DNA of 64,000 nt from Bidens hawaiensis. Lineage: Eukaryota; Streptophyta; Magnoliopsida; Asterales; Asteraceae. The notes below the pieces were generated by a model. The model saw only the letters and a list, made by a program, of their open reading frames with translations. It was not told the DNA's origin and did not search any database. Both the position numbers and the translations under genes were made by a program. The stretch spans positions 1-64,000 of the forward strand of contig JAIQDT010010148.1 of the NCBI GenBank assembly GCA_021521415.1, read 5' to 3'. Positions 22,551 through 33,179 of this stretch are shown one piece after another. Position 1 is the stretch's first letter. Every line of letters starts with the position of its first letter.

Positions 22551-23020
22551 CATGGAGTTTTAAGAAAAACTTTAATGTGTTACAATTTGTTTTGATGCAG
22601 AGCGAGCCATCATTCATTGGTATATCAGTCAGGGTATTGAATGCGAGACCGGTTGCATTTTTCTATATTAAATGCAATCTTGAATCAACACAAGTTCAAG
22701 AACTCCATTCCAGTGCACAAGACGGATATGAATCAACAAAACTATATGCTATCGGTCCCGTGAGTAATTAAATACTATCATTTTTATCTTTTCAAAATAT
22801 AGGTAGCAAGATGGACGGGTTTGGGTAACGGGCCAAGACAGGTGGTTGAAACAGGGTGGGTTGGGTTGACTTGCATAAACTTTTTTGTTGATTGTTTCTG
22901 AATTTTTTGTAAATTATTCAGAGTGAGTTGGAGAACATGGCATCCAAAATGCCCGGCTGCCCCCGAGGAGGTTTTGTGCTTTACAAGTCGATGTTAGAAG
23001 CTGGGAATGATGTCAAGTGA
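19800..23020 (+). CDS. NUDT9: Nudix hydrolase, plant NUDT9 type, eight exons
   Basis: Exons 19800-19856, 19937-20011, 21683-21739, 21917-22037, 22120-22268, 22351-22494, 22601-22759 and 22922-23020 join in frame with GT-AG introns to give 286 residues. The protein opens MENAFKLLLSCPSGL and has GLTDYMTFVGTNLNPLWERF near residues 79-98. It has SSPLGNGAVVET and the Nudix-fold stretch VGEFPGYLVFPGGHPE (about 138-153). The core of the Nudix box is REVVEEIGV (about 188-196), separated from the GG part by an insertion, as in this family. Nudix enzymes hydrolyse nucleoside diphosphates linked to X using metal held by these glutamates; the substrate of this plant type is not settled. Length is close to the roughly 300 residues expected. 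Intron 2 (1.67 kb) carries two transposon remnants. The last one and a half exons are duplicated at 32822-33179. Confidence 0.93.
20155..20523. repeat. Decayed hAT-type MITE in Nudix intron 2
   Basis: The left edge AGTGTTGCAAAAGTCGCTAGGCG and the inverse of the right edge AGTGTTTCAAAAATTG...TTAGGCG form imperfect inverted ends. Interior words CGCCTAGGCGCC match the family at 17985-18178. No clear target duplication remains. Confidence 0.5.
20596..21402. mobile_element. hAT-type element (AACGAAC family) in Nudix intron 2
   Basis: The right end is CGGTTCGTCTACAGCCCTA, the expected hAT terminus. Read inversely, the sequence follows the element at 50188-50936 over most of its length. An internal block of about 120 bases (TTCATTATYCACATTGATKAATACATYGGTC...) is present twice. 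The left terminus lacks about 40 bases relative to the 50188 copy. No transposase. Confidence 0.6.
22513..22547. repeat. (ATT)n microsatellite in Nudix intron 6
   Basis: About 12 uninterrupted TTA/ATT units within the intron. Confidence 0.95.
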
Positions 23021-23411
23021 ATCTATACCAAACCCCGTATTATTATTTATTTGTTTAATTTGAATTTGAGACCTCATAATACTTGTTATCTAAACAACCA
23101 CATTTGAATGTGAGTATGATAAAGACTGCTAACTACTTTTTCTTGTTTTATTGATCATCGATTTTGTTATAAACTTCTGTTTCGGGGAACTGGATGGCTA
23201 CGAATCTCGAGCTTGGTGAGTTTAAGCAAACCAAAGTTGTGGTATCATTTTTCAGCACTAATTGTCATAGTCACACCTGATCTGAGGTGATGCGGGCAAT
23301 TTTTGTTTCGCTTAATGGGTTAATCAAGATCACTCAAATTATACAATAAGTCAAAATGCGTCACTTAAATTATACAAGTTAGGATGAGTCACTCAAATGA
23401 AAGTATGAAAC
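23021..23411. other. 3' flank of the Nudix gene
   Basis: AT-rich and probably containing the 3' untranslated region. Short repeats of AAATTATACAA...GTCACT(C/T)AAAT lie at about 23330-23400. No further gene. Confidence 0.4.
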
Positions 23412-23432
23412 TAGCTAACCCGCAACGGGTCT
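23412..23432 (-). other. Probable Helitron 3' terminus, minus strand
   Basis: On the minus strand ACCCGTTGCGGGTTAGCTAG is followed by T: a perfect-looking CCCG/CGGG hairpin close to a CTAG end. The matching 5' end to the right was not found. The same end appears in the duplicated copy at 33571. Confidence 0.45.
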
Positions 23433-23691
23433 AAGTGTTAGCATCACATAACGGCACGGTGAACTACTAGTTGTTGCCAACACAACCACCACCATCGCTG
23501 ACACGACCACAATCAGCACTGTCACATATGCCAAAACGGCTGTCACCTCTAACACCCCACTTATAAGGTAGGCTATAATTAACCACTGTAGTTTGCCTCT
23601 TGTGGCACTCTTTCTAGCCAGAGACATGTACTGTTACAAATTTGATAAATATTTTGTACCAGAATTGTTCAAAATTACATTCTTATAATAA

Positions 23692-26600
23692 TAAATTCGG
23701 GAGAGACGGGATGGCAAGATTCAACGCCGTGGTATCCTCAGTCCACGGCATGATGGGATGGCCAACAACTGAAGGCGTAGCGATGATCACGGGCATTCCC
23801 CAGGTATGCATCGCATCTGTCTCCTCTAAACCCAAACCGAAGATGGCCAAACAAACCATCACTGAACCTGAAAAGTGGGCATTCAATGGGAAATATCCCG
23901 ATCAGGCCGTTACCATTGGCCCGACAATTGTTGATCCAACACGCACCTTACTCAAGCGCTTACTGCAGCGAAACGCAGACATCTTCGCGTGGACACCAGC
24001 CGACATGACTGGTGTACCCCGGAGTAAGGCAGAGCATAAGCTCAAACGCGATCCGACCGTTACGCCGATCGTACAAAAGCGCAGAGTAATGGGGCCCGAG
24101 CAAACCAACGCGTGCAGAACCCAAGTCAAGGAACTCCTTGACGCGGGCATCGTGCGCGTTAGCAAATATCAAACATGGGTTGCAAATCCCGTAATGGTAC
24201 CGAAGAATAACAAACAATGGCGCATGTGCATAGATTTCAAAGATTTGAATAAAGCATGCCCCAAAGATTGTTATCCGTTGCCAGAAATTGATCTCAAGGT
24301 GGATTCGGTGGCACCATTTCGCCTTAAATGCTTCTTGGATGCGTATAAGGGGTACCATCAAATCCACATGGCTGTAGATGACCAGGACAAAACCGCCTTT
24401 CGGACGCCCGATGGCACATTTTGTTATAAAATGATGCCATTCGGACTTAAGAACGCGGGGTCCACGTACCAACGACTAATGGACAAAGAGTTTCACGCCC
24501 AAATTGGGAGAAACTTGGAAGTCTATATGGATGATTTGGTCATCAAAAGCCCCGAGCCAGAGGCGATGTTGAAAGACATTGACGAAACTTTCAACACGCT
24601 CAGAAAGATAAACATGAAGCTCAACCCGAGCAAGTGTTCATTTGGGGTGGAAGAAGGGAAGTTCTTGGGAGTCATTATTACTAAAGATGGCTTCAGAGCG
24701 AACCCTGAAAAGGTCGAAGCCATTGTCAAAATGGAATCACCTACCACCATAAAACAGGCTCAAACACTGAATGGACGACTAGTCGCGCTTAACCGCTTTT
24801 TGGCAAACCATGCGGATAGGTCGTTCCCTTTTGTGTCAACGCTAAGAAATTGTTTAAAGAAAACGCACTTCCGCTGGACACCAGAAGCGGAAGCAGCTTT
24901 TCAGGAGATTCGATCACGCCTGATCGAACTCCCAACACTCACAGCACCACAAGCGGGGGAGGAGTTAATCCTATACCTCTCCGCAACAGATAGAGCAACC
25001 GGGGCAGTCCTGCTTGTAGAACGAAAAGGCATCCAGATGCCAATCTATTATGTTAGCCGCGTGCTGGCAGACGCGGAAACCCGGTACTCTACCCTGGAAA
25101 AACTAGTCTTGGCACTTATACACGCTTCACGCAGGTTGAGACGATATTTCCAGGGTCACCCAATCACTATTCTCACCAACTTCAAACTCTCAAATGTTCT
25201 AGGCAAACCCGAGTTATCGGGACGTCTAGCCAAATGGGCAATTGAATTGGGAGAATATGCGATTCAATACAAGCCGAGACCAGCCATTAAAGGCCAGGTC
25301 CTGGCTGATTTTATTGCAGAAGTCCCCGCTTCACGGGAGAAAGAGTGTCAGGAGGAGGTTCAACCCTCCCCAGCACACGAAATCAATGAGGTCTGGCGAC
25401 TCTACACTGATGGAGCAGCTAGTAACGAGGGTTCAGGCGCAGGGTTAAAATTAACAAATCCAGCAGGCCAGGAATATACTTATGCTATTCGGCTGGATTT
25501 TCCAAGTACGAATAACGAAGCTGAATATGAAGCATTCCTGGCCGGATTGAGGATTGCGCGTAAAATGGGTGTAAAAAATTTGGAAGCCCATGTAGATTCC
25601 ATGCTAGTGGCAAACCAAATAAACGGGACGTACACGGCTGTGAACGACACAATGGCCCTGTACCTTGCCCAGGCCAAAGCCATCATGCGCGATTTTAATG
25701 ATTGTAAAGTGATACACGTCAAGCGCAGCGAAAACAAATCTGCGGATGCGTTAAGCAAGCTTGCATCACTGGCCTTCACCCACTTGGGAAAGGACATCCG
25801 CGTTGAACTCCTCGAAACACCATCAGTCCCGCACAAGGAAATTTGTGTCATCCAAACCGGTACAGAAACATGGATGACCCCAATAATAAAATACCTTGAA
25901 GCAGGAACGTTACCAGAGTCAAAGTCACAGGCAAGAAAACTACGCTGTAAAGCACTGAATTATCAGCTGGTCAATGACACCCTTTACAGACGTAACTTTC
26001 TTGGCCCATTGTTAAGATGCGTGGACAACCAAGATGCTGACTACCTCCTAAGGGAGGTTCACGAAGGCATCTGTGGAGTACACGCAGGCCCCCGCGCTGT
26101 GGTAGCCAAGCTAAACAACGCGGGATACTTCTGGCCGGGGATGCATATGGACGCGTTGGCATACATCAGAAAATGCAGATCTTGCCAGCTTTACGCACCC
26201 AACACGCATCGCCCGAAAAATGAACTTGTTCCTGTCACTTCCTCGTGGCCATTTCAGAAGTGGGCCATTGACGTGACAGGCCCATTTCCTACAGCAGCTG
26301 GGAATGTTCAGTTCCTAGTGGTAGCCATTGACTACTTCACCAAATGGATAGAAGCGAAACCTTTAGCCCAAACAACCGCAAAGCATATCAAAAAATTCAT
26401 TTGGGAATTTATTATTTGCCGTTTTGGACTTCCACAGAATTTGGTAAGCGATAATGGCACCAACTTTGCTGACAAGAAGCTACAGCAGTGGCTGAAAGAA
26501 CTTCAAATCACCCACACCTTTACCTCAGTGGCACACCCGCAAGGTAACGGTGAGGTGGAAAGAGCAAATAAGAGCATCGTCGAAGGCATAAAGAGAAGAC

Positions 26601-27100
26601 TCTTGGAACATAGATCCGGTTGGGTGGACGAGCTTCCACACGTCCTTTGGGCAAACAGAACGCTGAAGAAGACCAGTACGGGAGAAACCCCGTTCAGTCT
26701 CACTTATGGCACTGAAGCCATGATCCCAGTCGAAATCGGTTTACCCTCACCAAGGGTCTTAATCCAACCAGAAGACAATGATGCGGAAAGACGGTTAGAC
26801 CTTATGCTAACCGAAGAGCGCAGAGACTTAGCCGCCGTGCGTGAAGAAAACTACAAACGACAAATGCAAAAATACTACAACACGCGGGTAAAACTCTGCA
26901 ATTTCAATGAAGGAGACTACATACTGCGTAACAACGAGGCTTCGAACCAACAACGCCCAGGAAAGTTGGCCCCGATTTGGGAAGGGCCATACGTTATCAA
27001 AGAAGTTCTGGGAAAGGGCGCATACCGGCTCGAAAGGCTCGATGGCACTCCCATCCCTAGAACATGGAATGGAGCTCAATTACGCAAATGTTATATGTAG
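23692..27100 (+). CDS. Gypsy pol (RT, RNase H, second RNase H, integrase), 5' partial
   Basis: One uninterrupted frame of about 1,135 codons; the reading frame also runs 50 bases back into host flank, so no native start exists. Reverse transcriptase has FLDAYKGYHQI near 24335 and YMDD at 24524-24535. The first RNase H follows (LYLSATDRATGAVLL). A second RNase H starts near 25400 with LYTDGAASNEG and has TNNEAEYEA and the ENKSADALSKL region. Integrase begins with the HHCC region (near 26060), then the catalytic triad at WAIDVTGPF (26265), SDNGTNF (26447) and GEVERAN (26550). It ends with the C-terminal WEGPYVIKEV module. All catalytic residues are present. It would have been part of a gag-pol polyprotein acting in virus-like particles. 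Without gag, protease and the 5' LTR it cannot be autonomous. Confidence 0.95.
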
Positions 27101-27271
27101 ATCAATTCCAACTTGTAAAGAAAAGGCCTAGAGCCACTTCTAATGGAAATGATTCTCCTTTCATGATGTATTGATAGCTTGTAACCTATGAACTTCCCTT
27201 ACGGGAAGAAGTAGTTGCGTGTGGAAGGCGGCAATACCCGCATAAACACAACGCCAAAATGTTAAAGTTCT

Positions 27272-27585
27272 AAGGAAAACCTACACGCAGGTCAGATGTA
27301 GGTATAGTTTAGCCATCCTTGTAAGTGCAAGTGACGGTCTTACCCGCACAATCACAAACAAGGAAGCCAAACTTAACTTACCATCTACCACGTTAAAAGG
27401 TTAACTTATGAACACTTAAAAAAGGATAAGAAAAACCTACACGCGGTCAGATGAAGGCAAAAGTTCAGCCATCCTACCAAGTGCAAGTGACGGTTATACC
27501 CGCACAATCACGAAGGAGGAAGCAAAACTCTAACCCATCATCAACCACGTTCACAGGTTAACTTATTCTAAACACTTGGAAAATC
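27272..27585. repeat. Two tandem units of about 156 bases after pol
   Basis: Units start near 27272 and 27428 with AA(G)GAAAAACCTACACGC and share AAGTGCAAGTGACGGT and ACCCGCACAATCAC. They lie between the convergent ends of pol and the antisense gene, where they could hold transcript ends for both. Confidence 0.85.
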
Positions 27586-27758
27586 GCTAATTTAAACCAA
27601 GTATGCAAGTCATAAGTTTATAAAGCAAAGAATCCAATGAAAGGAATAACAATCGTATATTTCAATGATATATTACAACAGTGGCCGGGTAACTACCCGC
27701 CTAAAAGAAATCTATACAAAGCTAAGTCTATCCTAGCAGTGGGAAGGGATCTTCAGGA

Positions 27759-30736
27759 TCAGGCTTCAGGACCACCTCCGCTTGGACCAGCACCGTCAGA
27801 GCGCGGCTGTCCAAGGAAAGTCTTAAGGATGTTTAGCCCATCATCAGCAGCAGCAGCTTCATTCACCTTCTCCACCACCGGATGCAGGAAGGCAGCGTAC
27901 TGGTTCACTGCTTGGTCATAAGCAGCTGCAGTGTTAACATTGAATAAAGGGAAGTTGGAGGGCGGAAAGCCTCTCTCAGCAAACCCTAGACCAAGCAGGA
28001 AGCCAGTCTTCTCCCCATCCTCATGAGAAGCGTTGAGGGCTGCGCTCATTGCATCGTCGTAAGAGGTCTCTGAAAGGACCCGACGCACAACCTACAAAAG
28101 AATACAAGTTAGAACATTTTCTAATTACGAGCGGAAAGCGTAAAGAAAAAGATAAAGATACCTGAGGCAACGCTTCTCGAAGCAGCCATTGGAGGGTAGC
28201 TTGACTTTCTTTGTAAGCACGTTCGGCTCCGCTTTTATCAAGGTTGGCAAGTTGAACTTCCTTGGCGGCAGCCTCTTCGACGCTTTTGAGTTTCCTTTCA
28301 GTGCGGTCAAGCACCCCCCTCTGGTCAAGGATCTCCTGCAGCTTCTTGGCATCTTCCATTGCCAAGGCGTCATGAGCATGCTGAAGAGCCTTTAATTTGC
28401 ATTTAAGCTGCTCATTCTCTTCGCGAAGCGGCTCAGCAACAGCTTCAGCCTTGGCAGCCCTCTCAGTTGAGTTTCGCGCAGTCTCCTTAGCCAGCCGAAG
28501 CTGTTCATTCACAGCTTGGGCAGCCTTGGAGCGGGCCTCGAGTCGCGCCTGGACTTCAACCTCGAGGGCCTTGAATGCTCTCTCCTTCTCGGCGGCGGCA
28601 GTGGCCAACTGCCGGTTCTCCTCCCGCAGAGCCCGCGTCTCAGATATTTCTTTGGCGCGAGCTGCTTTTAACTTGTCGTTTTCACGACAAAGCAGCTCGA
28701 CGCGGGGCTGCATCCGGGCTTGTAGAACCCGAAGCTCATTGGTTAGCCTACCCTCCTGGTAGCTAGCCATGGCTTCCCCCAACGCACCATGAGGAGCAGC
28801 GTGGCGAGCCCAATCCACGCACTCCACAGGGGTGCGAAGGGTTGTTCCTCGGCGTATGTTCCATCTTGGAACATACACTTCATTGGAATCCGACACTGCA
28901 AAAGAAACAAAGGCAGTTAGGAAAAGATGACAAAAATATACAAAGGAAAAAGAACCCTACGTACCTGTAGGGTCAATAACAGGCCGATAGCCGCCAAACC
29001 CATCACCTGAACCTAAAGGAAATCCATCCAACAGGTCAGGCAGACGGGAAGGTGGCATAGATCGGCGGGAAGCCCGGCGCGTACCTGATGGTCCGGCCGT
29101 CGGTGCCGGTGGCGCAGGTATAGTGGCAGCCGCTGTGGTAGCCATTGTTGGCGTCGCCTCCTCAGCAACAGTAACCGCCGGCTCCGTGAAAGATGCTGTA
29201 AAAATTGCACTCACGGCCGGCGGAGACACCTTCTCAGCTGGAACAGCCTCAGGAAGGCTGGAACCAACGGAAGCAGGCGCAGACGCCTGGGTCGACGCCT
29301 CGGGAAGGCTGACCGAGCCTTCCCTCATTGGCGGGGGAATACTTGCTCCAACTCCACCCTGGAATGCGTCAACATCCACACCTGCACAAGCAAAAGTGTT
29401 AGAAAAATTTATTTGAAACAACAAATCTAGACAAGAATTATGGGGGTACTTACGGGGTTTCTTGAGCTTGAACGTACGGACGAGCGGGGGCGAACCCGAT
29501 GGAGCCGGCCTCTTGACACCGGTAACCGTCGTCGTCGCTGCCTCCCCGGAGGTAACAGCTATAGCCTCCGGAGCGGTGGTCTCCTCACCACCGGGCTTCC
29601 CCGCCACCTCTGCACTATCTGACTCCGAGTCAGATAGGACTACCGGGTCGGCCGTAGAGGCCACCTTCTCCTTGCCTTTCCCGACGGCAGCCTTTTTCTT
29701 CCGCACCAGTGGAGGACCTTCTGCGGATTCCTCAGAAGAAGAAATGTCAACTCCAGCAGCAGGCACAGCATTGAGAGGTTCAGGGTAGAAGATAGGCTTA
29801 CCTGGCCGTCGGTGGCTCAGGATCTCTTGGCCTGGCGGGTAAACCTCCACGAACCGACCCGCGGTCTGCTCTAAGATGGGCAACTCGTTCTCGTCCAGAG
29901 CACGAGTACCCATCCGCGCGGGACCATCTTCCTCCCGCGGGTTCAGGAGCGACTGAAGATCGTTCCCCTCTGAAATCAACAAGAAAGTTAGAAAAAATCG
30001 AAGTCAGCAAAATGAAACAAGACGTACCATAAGGGACAGAGTTCGAACCATATTCAAGGACGATCGGAACCTTATCCGCATTCGCCGCCTTCCACACCCG
30101 GCTCATCCCCAGCATCACCATCGCCGACTCCGGAAAACGGAAAACCGGGGACTGGACCCGGGATATCTTCGAGAACCATTCCGCCTCCTCATAGTTGATG
30201 GCGGGAAGGTTCGGAAGCGTCTGGCCATTCTTGAACTTCATGGCAATGGGGATGGCTCGAGCGGATATGAAGAATAACTCTCTTCTCCATGAGCGAAGAC
30301 TCCGCTCGGTGGTACAAATCTTTAAACCCTTGATACGGGTTGTAAGAGTGTACCACCCTTGGATGCACCTCCAAGTATAGAAGGTCATCAGGCGGTCAAC
30401 GAGGGGCTCAAGGCCCAGTATCCGGCACACCCACTCAAAGTGCCGGACCTTGGCAATGGCCATGGGGTGCACCTCTGTCAGGTGCACACCGTGCCTCTCT
30501 AGGACACGGTACACAAACTTTGTCAACGGAAACCTAAGGTTCCCGTAGACAAAGAATGCAGCATAAACCCCGATCTTGCCACTAGGGGCATCGTACACAG
30601 TATGGTGGGGCTCAGGAAACTCAGGCTCGAGAGACTCGAGCATGAACTTCCTGACGATATACTGGTACAGCTCGACAGGAAGAGAACACTGGCATTCGCC
30701 AGCAGTCTTCTGATCATCAGCATCGTGAGAAGACAT
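27759..30736 (-). CDS. Antisense spliced gene of the Tat element (gypsy-type PF04195-like protein)
   Basis: Five exons on the minus strand (30736-30028, 29969-29454, 29381-28965, 28895-28162, 28091-27759) join in frame through GT-AG introns of 58-83 bases to give 902 residues with no stop. Exon 1 has the domain known as 'putative gypsy type transposon' (FPLTKFVYRVLERHGVHLTE, then HPMAIAKVRHFEWVCRIL). The middle is acidic, low in complexity and rich in Ser/Pro/Ala, with a basic KRPAP...KKPRK patch that could be a nuclear signal. Exon 4 is a long coiled coil rich in Glu, Lys and Ala (LREENRQLATAAAEKERAFKA). The last exon is Ala-rich and ends SGGGPEA. Its function is unknown. Extra antisense reading frames are recorded for Tat-group elements; this copy is complete while the sense gag is gone. 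It is convergent with pol. Confidence 0.88.
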
Positions 30737-30855
30737 GGTGGAAGAAAGAAGAGATTTCAGAGTAATGCTTTACCGAAAAAGAGAAATTCGCCGGAAATTA
30801 CTGGAGAAGAAGAGATGAAAGTGGAAAGTGTGAATTGCAAATAACCCTCTCCCCC

Positions 30856-30863
30856 TTTATATA
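30856..30863 (-). promoter_or_regulatory. TATA box of the antisense gene
   Basis: TATATAAA on the minus strand, 120 bases before the ATG at 30736. It predicts a leader of roughly 90 bases. It lies inside the element, outside the proposed 3' LTR. Confidence 0.55.
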
Positions 30864-31224
30864 GTAATCGCAATTAATGCGATGAATTTAATACGGAAGA
30901 GAGAGAAATCAAAGGTGCAATGAAACTATGACGCGTGGCAAAGGCAAGCTGGCAACAGCTGTCAAAAGGACGTGTGCCAGAGATTTCGCGGCTACGCGCC
31001 CGAAATCCCGTGCCCACGCGCCTGAAAAAGCAACTGGAATGACCACATAATGTCATGTCGCCATAACTTCTGGCACGTCCTGACACAGTCAGAAGAAACC
31101 GTCGCACGACGTTTGAGGTATTGGGTTGTTATCCATCCACCAACTCTTCAAATTTCAAAATTTAAAAATTTGAAGACTAAGGTTCAAAAAAGTAAGCGGG
31201 AAAATACCCCTTACCTTGGCAAAC

Positions 31225-31512
31225 AAGTAACCATAAGCCGGGTGTGGGTACAGTGTAAAGGCAAAACCCTTCACATACCTAACACCCGCAGGGAATTGAA
31301 GCCAAAATATTTGGCAACCAAGTAACCATAAGACGGGTGCGGGTACAGTGTAAAGGCAAAACCCTTCACATACCTAGCACCCGCAGGGAATGGACGCCAG
31401 GAATACCTTGGAAGTAAAGTAACCGTAAGACGGATGCAGGTACAGTGTAAAGGCAAAACCCTTCACATACCTAGCACCCGCTGAGAATTGAAACCAGGAA
31501 GGATCTTCTGGG
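31225..31512. repeat. Three tandem units of about 96 bases
   Basis: Units start at 31225, 31320 and 31417 with AAGTAACCATAAG and share GGTACAGTGTAAAGGCAAAA and CCTTCACATACCTA. The spacing is 95 and 97. They lie upstream of the antisense gene and just before the 3' LTR, a usual place for Tat-group arrays. Confidence 0.9.
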
Positions 31513-31886
31513 CAATGCTTGTGAAAACGGAAATAATATCCCCGCATAGCGGGAACATCGAGTACTACGTTGTTTGAGGCTCCAAGATGGAATTGGTGGT
31601 TTAAACATAATTGATCACTATGTTCAAAAACTACCAGAACCACAGGGAGAATCCGCACAACTAAGACCCAATGCTCCTGACTTGCGAGGAGGTTACAGAC
31701 CTACCCGCATCATACCAAAAGACCAAGCAGGAAACTAGGGAATTTCTGCAAGTGACAAGGACTTCCGCGGGAAGAACCCCCATGGAAAACCTTACAAAAA
31801 CCCCTTTTCAAAACCCTTTGCTTAAGTCCAAAAGTTCACCTCACTTTATTAGACATTCGTGAGAAGAACATTGGACTGGGGGGACT

Positions 31887-32821
31887 TGAAGAGGTAGGTC
31901 CCAGCAGGGCTCAGTTGGTCCCGCATGACTCACCTTGAACAGGGATGTCTGCGCAAAGACCATCTACTCCCGCAGGACCCACCATGCTCAGAGAAGCCTA
32001 CGCGCAGTATGCAAGCTGCATACGCAGGGAAAAGCCTCCCAATGGTAAAGTAACCCGCCTGTTCCCGCAGTTGCGGATACAAGCCATCAGGGAAGGCTAC
32101 CCGCACAGCATAGCTACACGCATAAGGCTTAACACTTACAAATATTCAGTGTCACCTGAAAGAATGAGCAAAGGCGGGAGGGGGAAAACTCCCGCCAAAA
32201 TGGGCCAGTCCGTATGATGGAGGATCTTTTGCGTGATACCTGACGAGGTAAAGACAAAAGATCTGACCAAGAATGCGACAGCTCACTGACAGCAGCGTGG
32301 CAGACAGCACGCCACAGCACTGTGACCAATAGCCGCCGCCTGCCCACCAACTCCTGCCAGACCACGTGCCTAGCCTGCAGTTGGTAGAAGACGAAGAGTG
32401 CACGGCACGCCTGCTCTGTGTCAGCCGCTACCTATCCACCACTCACAGGTAGGGCACGTGCATAGGTTACAGTTGGTAGCGTGTTGGGCCGGCTAAACCC
32501 CTTAGAAACCCACCTTCGGCTATAAAAGACAGCAAATGGTATTATCATTTCATCATCTACTATCTCGTATAACTTACTTGATAATTGCTCTAATAGTATT
32601 CATATACTTTTATATTTAAAGAGCAATATAGACTGATTCTCACGCCGGAGGGTGGTCACAAGGAGGAACCCCCCCCCCCCCTTCTCAGTGACGAGCTCAC
32701 GGTGTCTGTTTTGCAGGTTCCCTGAAGTACAACTTACTCTGCTGGACCTAACCTTCGAGGGAAACATTACTTAGCCCCCAGATTACCCATAATCTGCCCG
32801 GGGTCACTTAGTGTTTCTTCA
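31887..32821 (+). repeat. 3' LTR of the Tat element
   Basis: The right end is firm: GTGTTTCTTCA followed by host sequence. The left end is proposed at TGAAGAGG because it mirrors the right end (TGAAGA.../...TCTTCA) and is preceded by a purine-rich GGACTGGGGGGACT tract. A TATA box (32521-32528) lies 300 bases before the end, followed by likely R and U5. A C12 run occurs at about 32670-32681. With no second LTR to align, the left edge is provisional. Confidence 0.65.
32521..32528 (+). promoter_or_regulatory. LTR promoter TATA box
   Basis: TATAAAAG within a GC-richer context (CCTTCGGCTATAAAAGAC), about 300 bases before the LTR end. It would drive sense transcription out of the LTR into the duplicated Nudix 3' end. 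Confidence 0.65.
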
Positions 32822-33179
32822 CTATATTAAATGCAATCTTGAATCAACACAAGTTCAAGAACTCCATTCCAGTGCACAAGACGGATATGAATCAACAAAA
32901 CTATATGCTATCGGTCCCGTGAGTAATTAAATACTATCATTTTTATCTTTTCAAAATATAGGTAGCAAGATGGACGGGTTTGGGTAACGGGCCAAGACAG
33001 GTGGTTGAAACAGGGTGGGTTGGGTTGACTTGCATAAACTTTTTTGTTGATTGTTTCTGAATTTTTTGTAAATTATTCAGAGTGAGTTGGAGAACATGGC
33101 ATCCAAAATGCCCGGCTGCCCCCGAGGAGGTTTTGTGCTTTACAAGTCGATGTTAGAAGCTGGGAATGATGTCAAGTGA
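32822..33179 (+). pseudogene. Nudix gene 3' fragment (part of exon 7, exon 8)
   Basis: This repeats exon 7 from its middle (32822-32918), intron 7 and exon 8 (33081-33179, with the stop) of the gene at 19800. The frame and splice sites are unchanged, but there is no 5' part. A transcript starting in the LTR could include it. Confidence 0.92.

Larger units (their letters stand above)
22663..23691 (+). repeat. 1,029-base direct duplication, left copy
   Basis: This covers the end of Nudix exon 7, intron 7, exon 8 and 670 bases of 3' flank. The same sequence is found 10,159 bases downstream at 32822-33850 with constant offset and no difference that I could see. The Tat-type retroelement lies exactly between the two copies. 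Confidence 0.95.
23692..32821 (+). mobile_element. Ty3/Gypsy Tat-group retrotransposon, 5' truncated
   Basis: Order on the plus strand: end of the protease-RT spacer, reverse transcriptase, RNase H, a second archaeal-type RNase H, integrase, a non-coding region with tandem repeats, an antisense spliced gene, more repeats, 3' LTR. The second RNase H and the antisense gene fit the Tat group. The 5' LTR, primer site, gag and protease are missing. The left edge meets host sequence abruptly at 23692. The right edge is the LTR end TTTCTTCA at 32821, followed by CTATA, which also occurs at the matching place in the uninterrupted Nudix exon (22663-22667). Confidence 0.9.

Noticed and set aside
23415..23627. 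70-codon minus-strand frame found identically at 33574-33786
   Set aside because: Identity is due to the 1-kb duplication. The frame has no gene-like features and begins next to a Helitron-type terminus.
28397..28762. Long plus-strand frames opposite the antisense gene
   Set aside because: They are shadows of a GC-rich coiled-coil exon; splice sites and domain content support the minus strand.
29123..29788. Plus-strand Ala/Val-rich frames that could suggest a gag
   Set aside because: No gag motif; they are the reverse of antisense exons 2 and 3.
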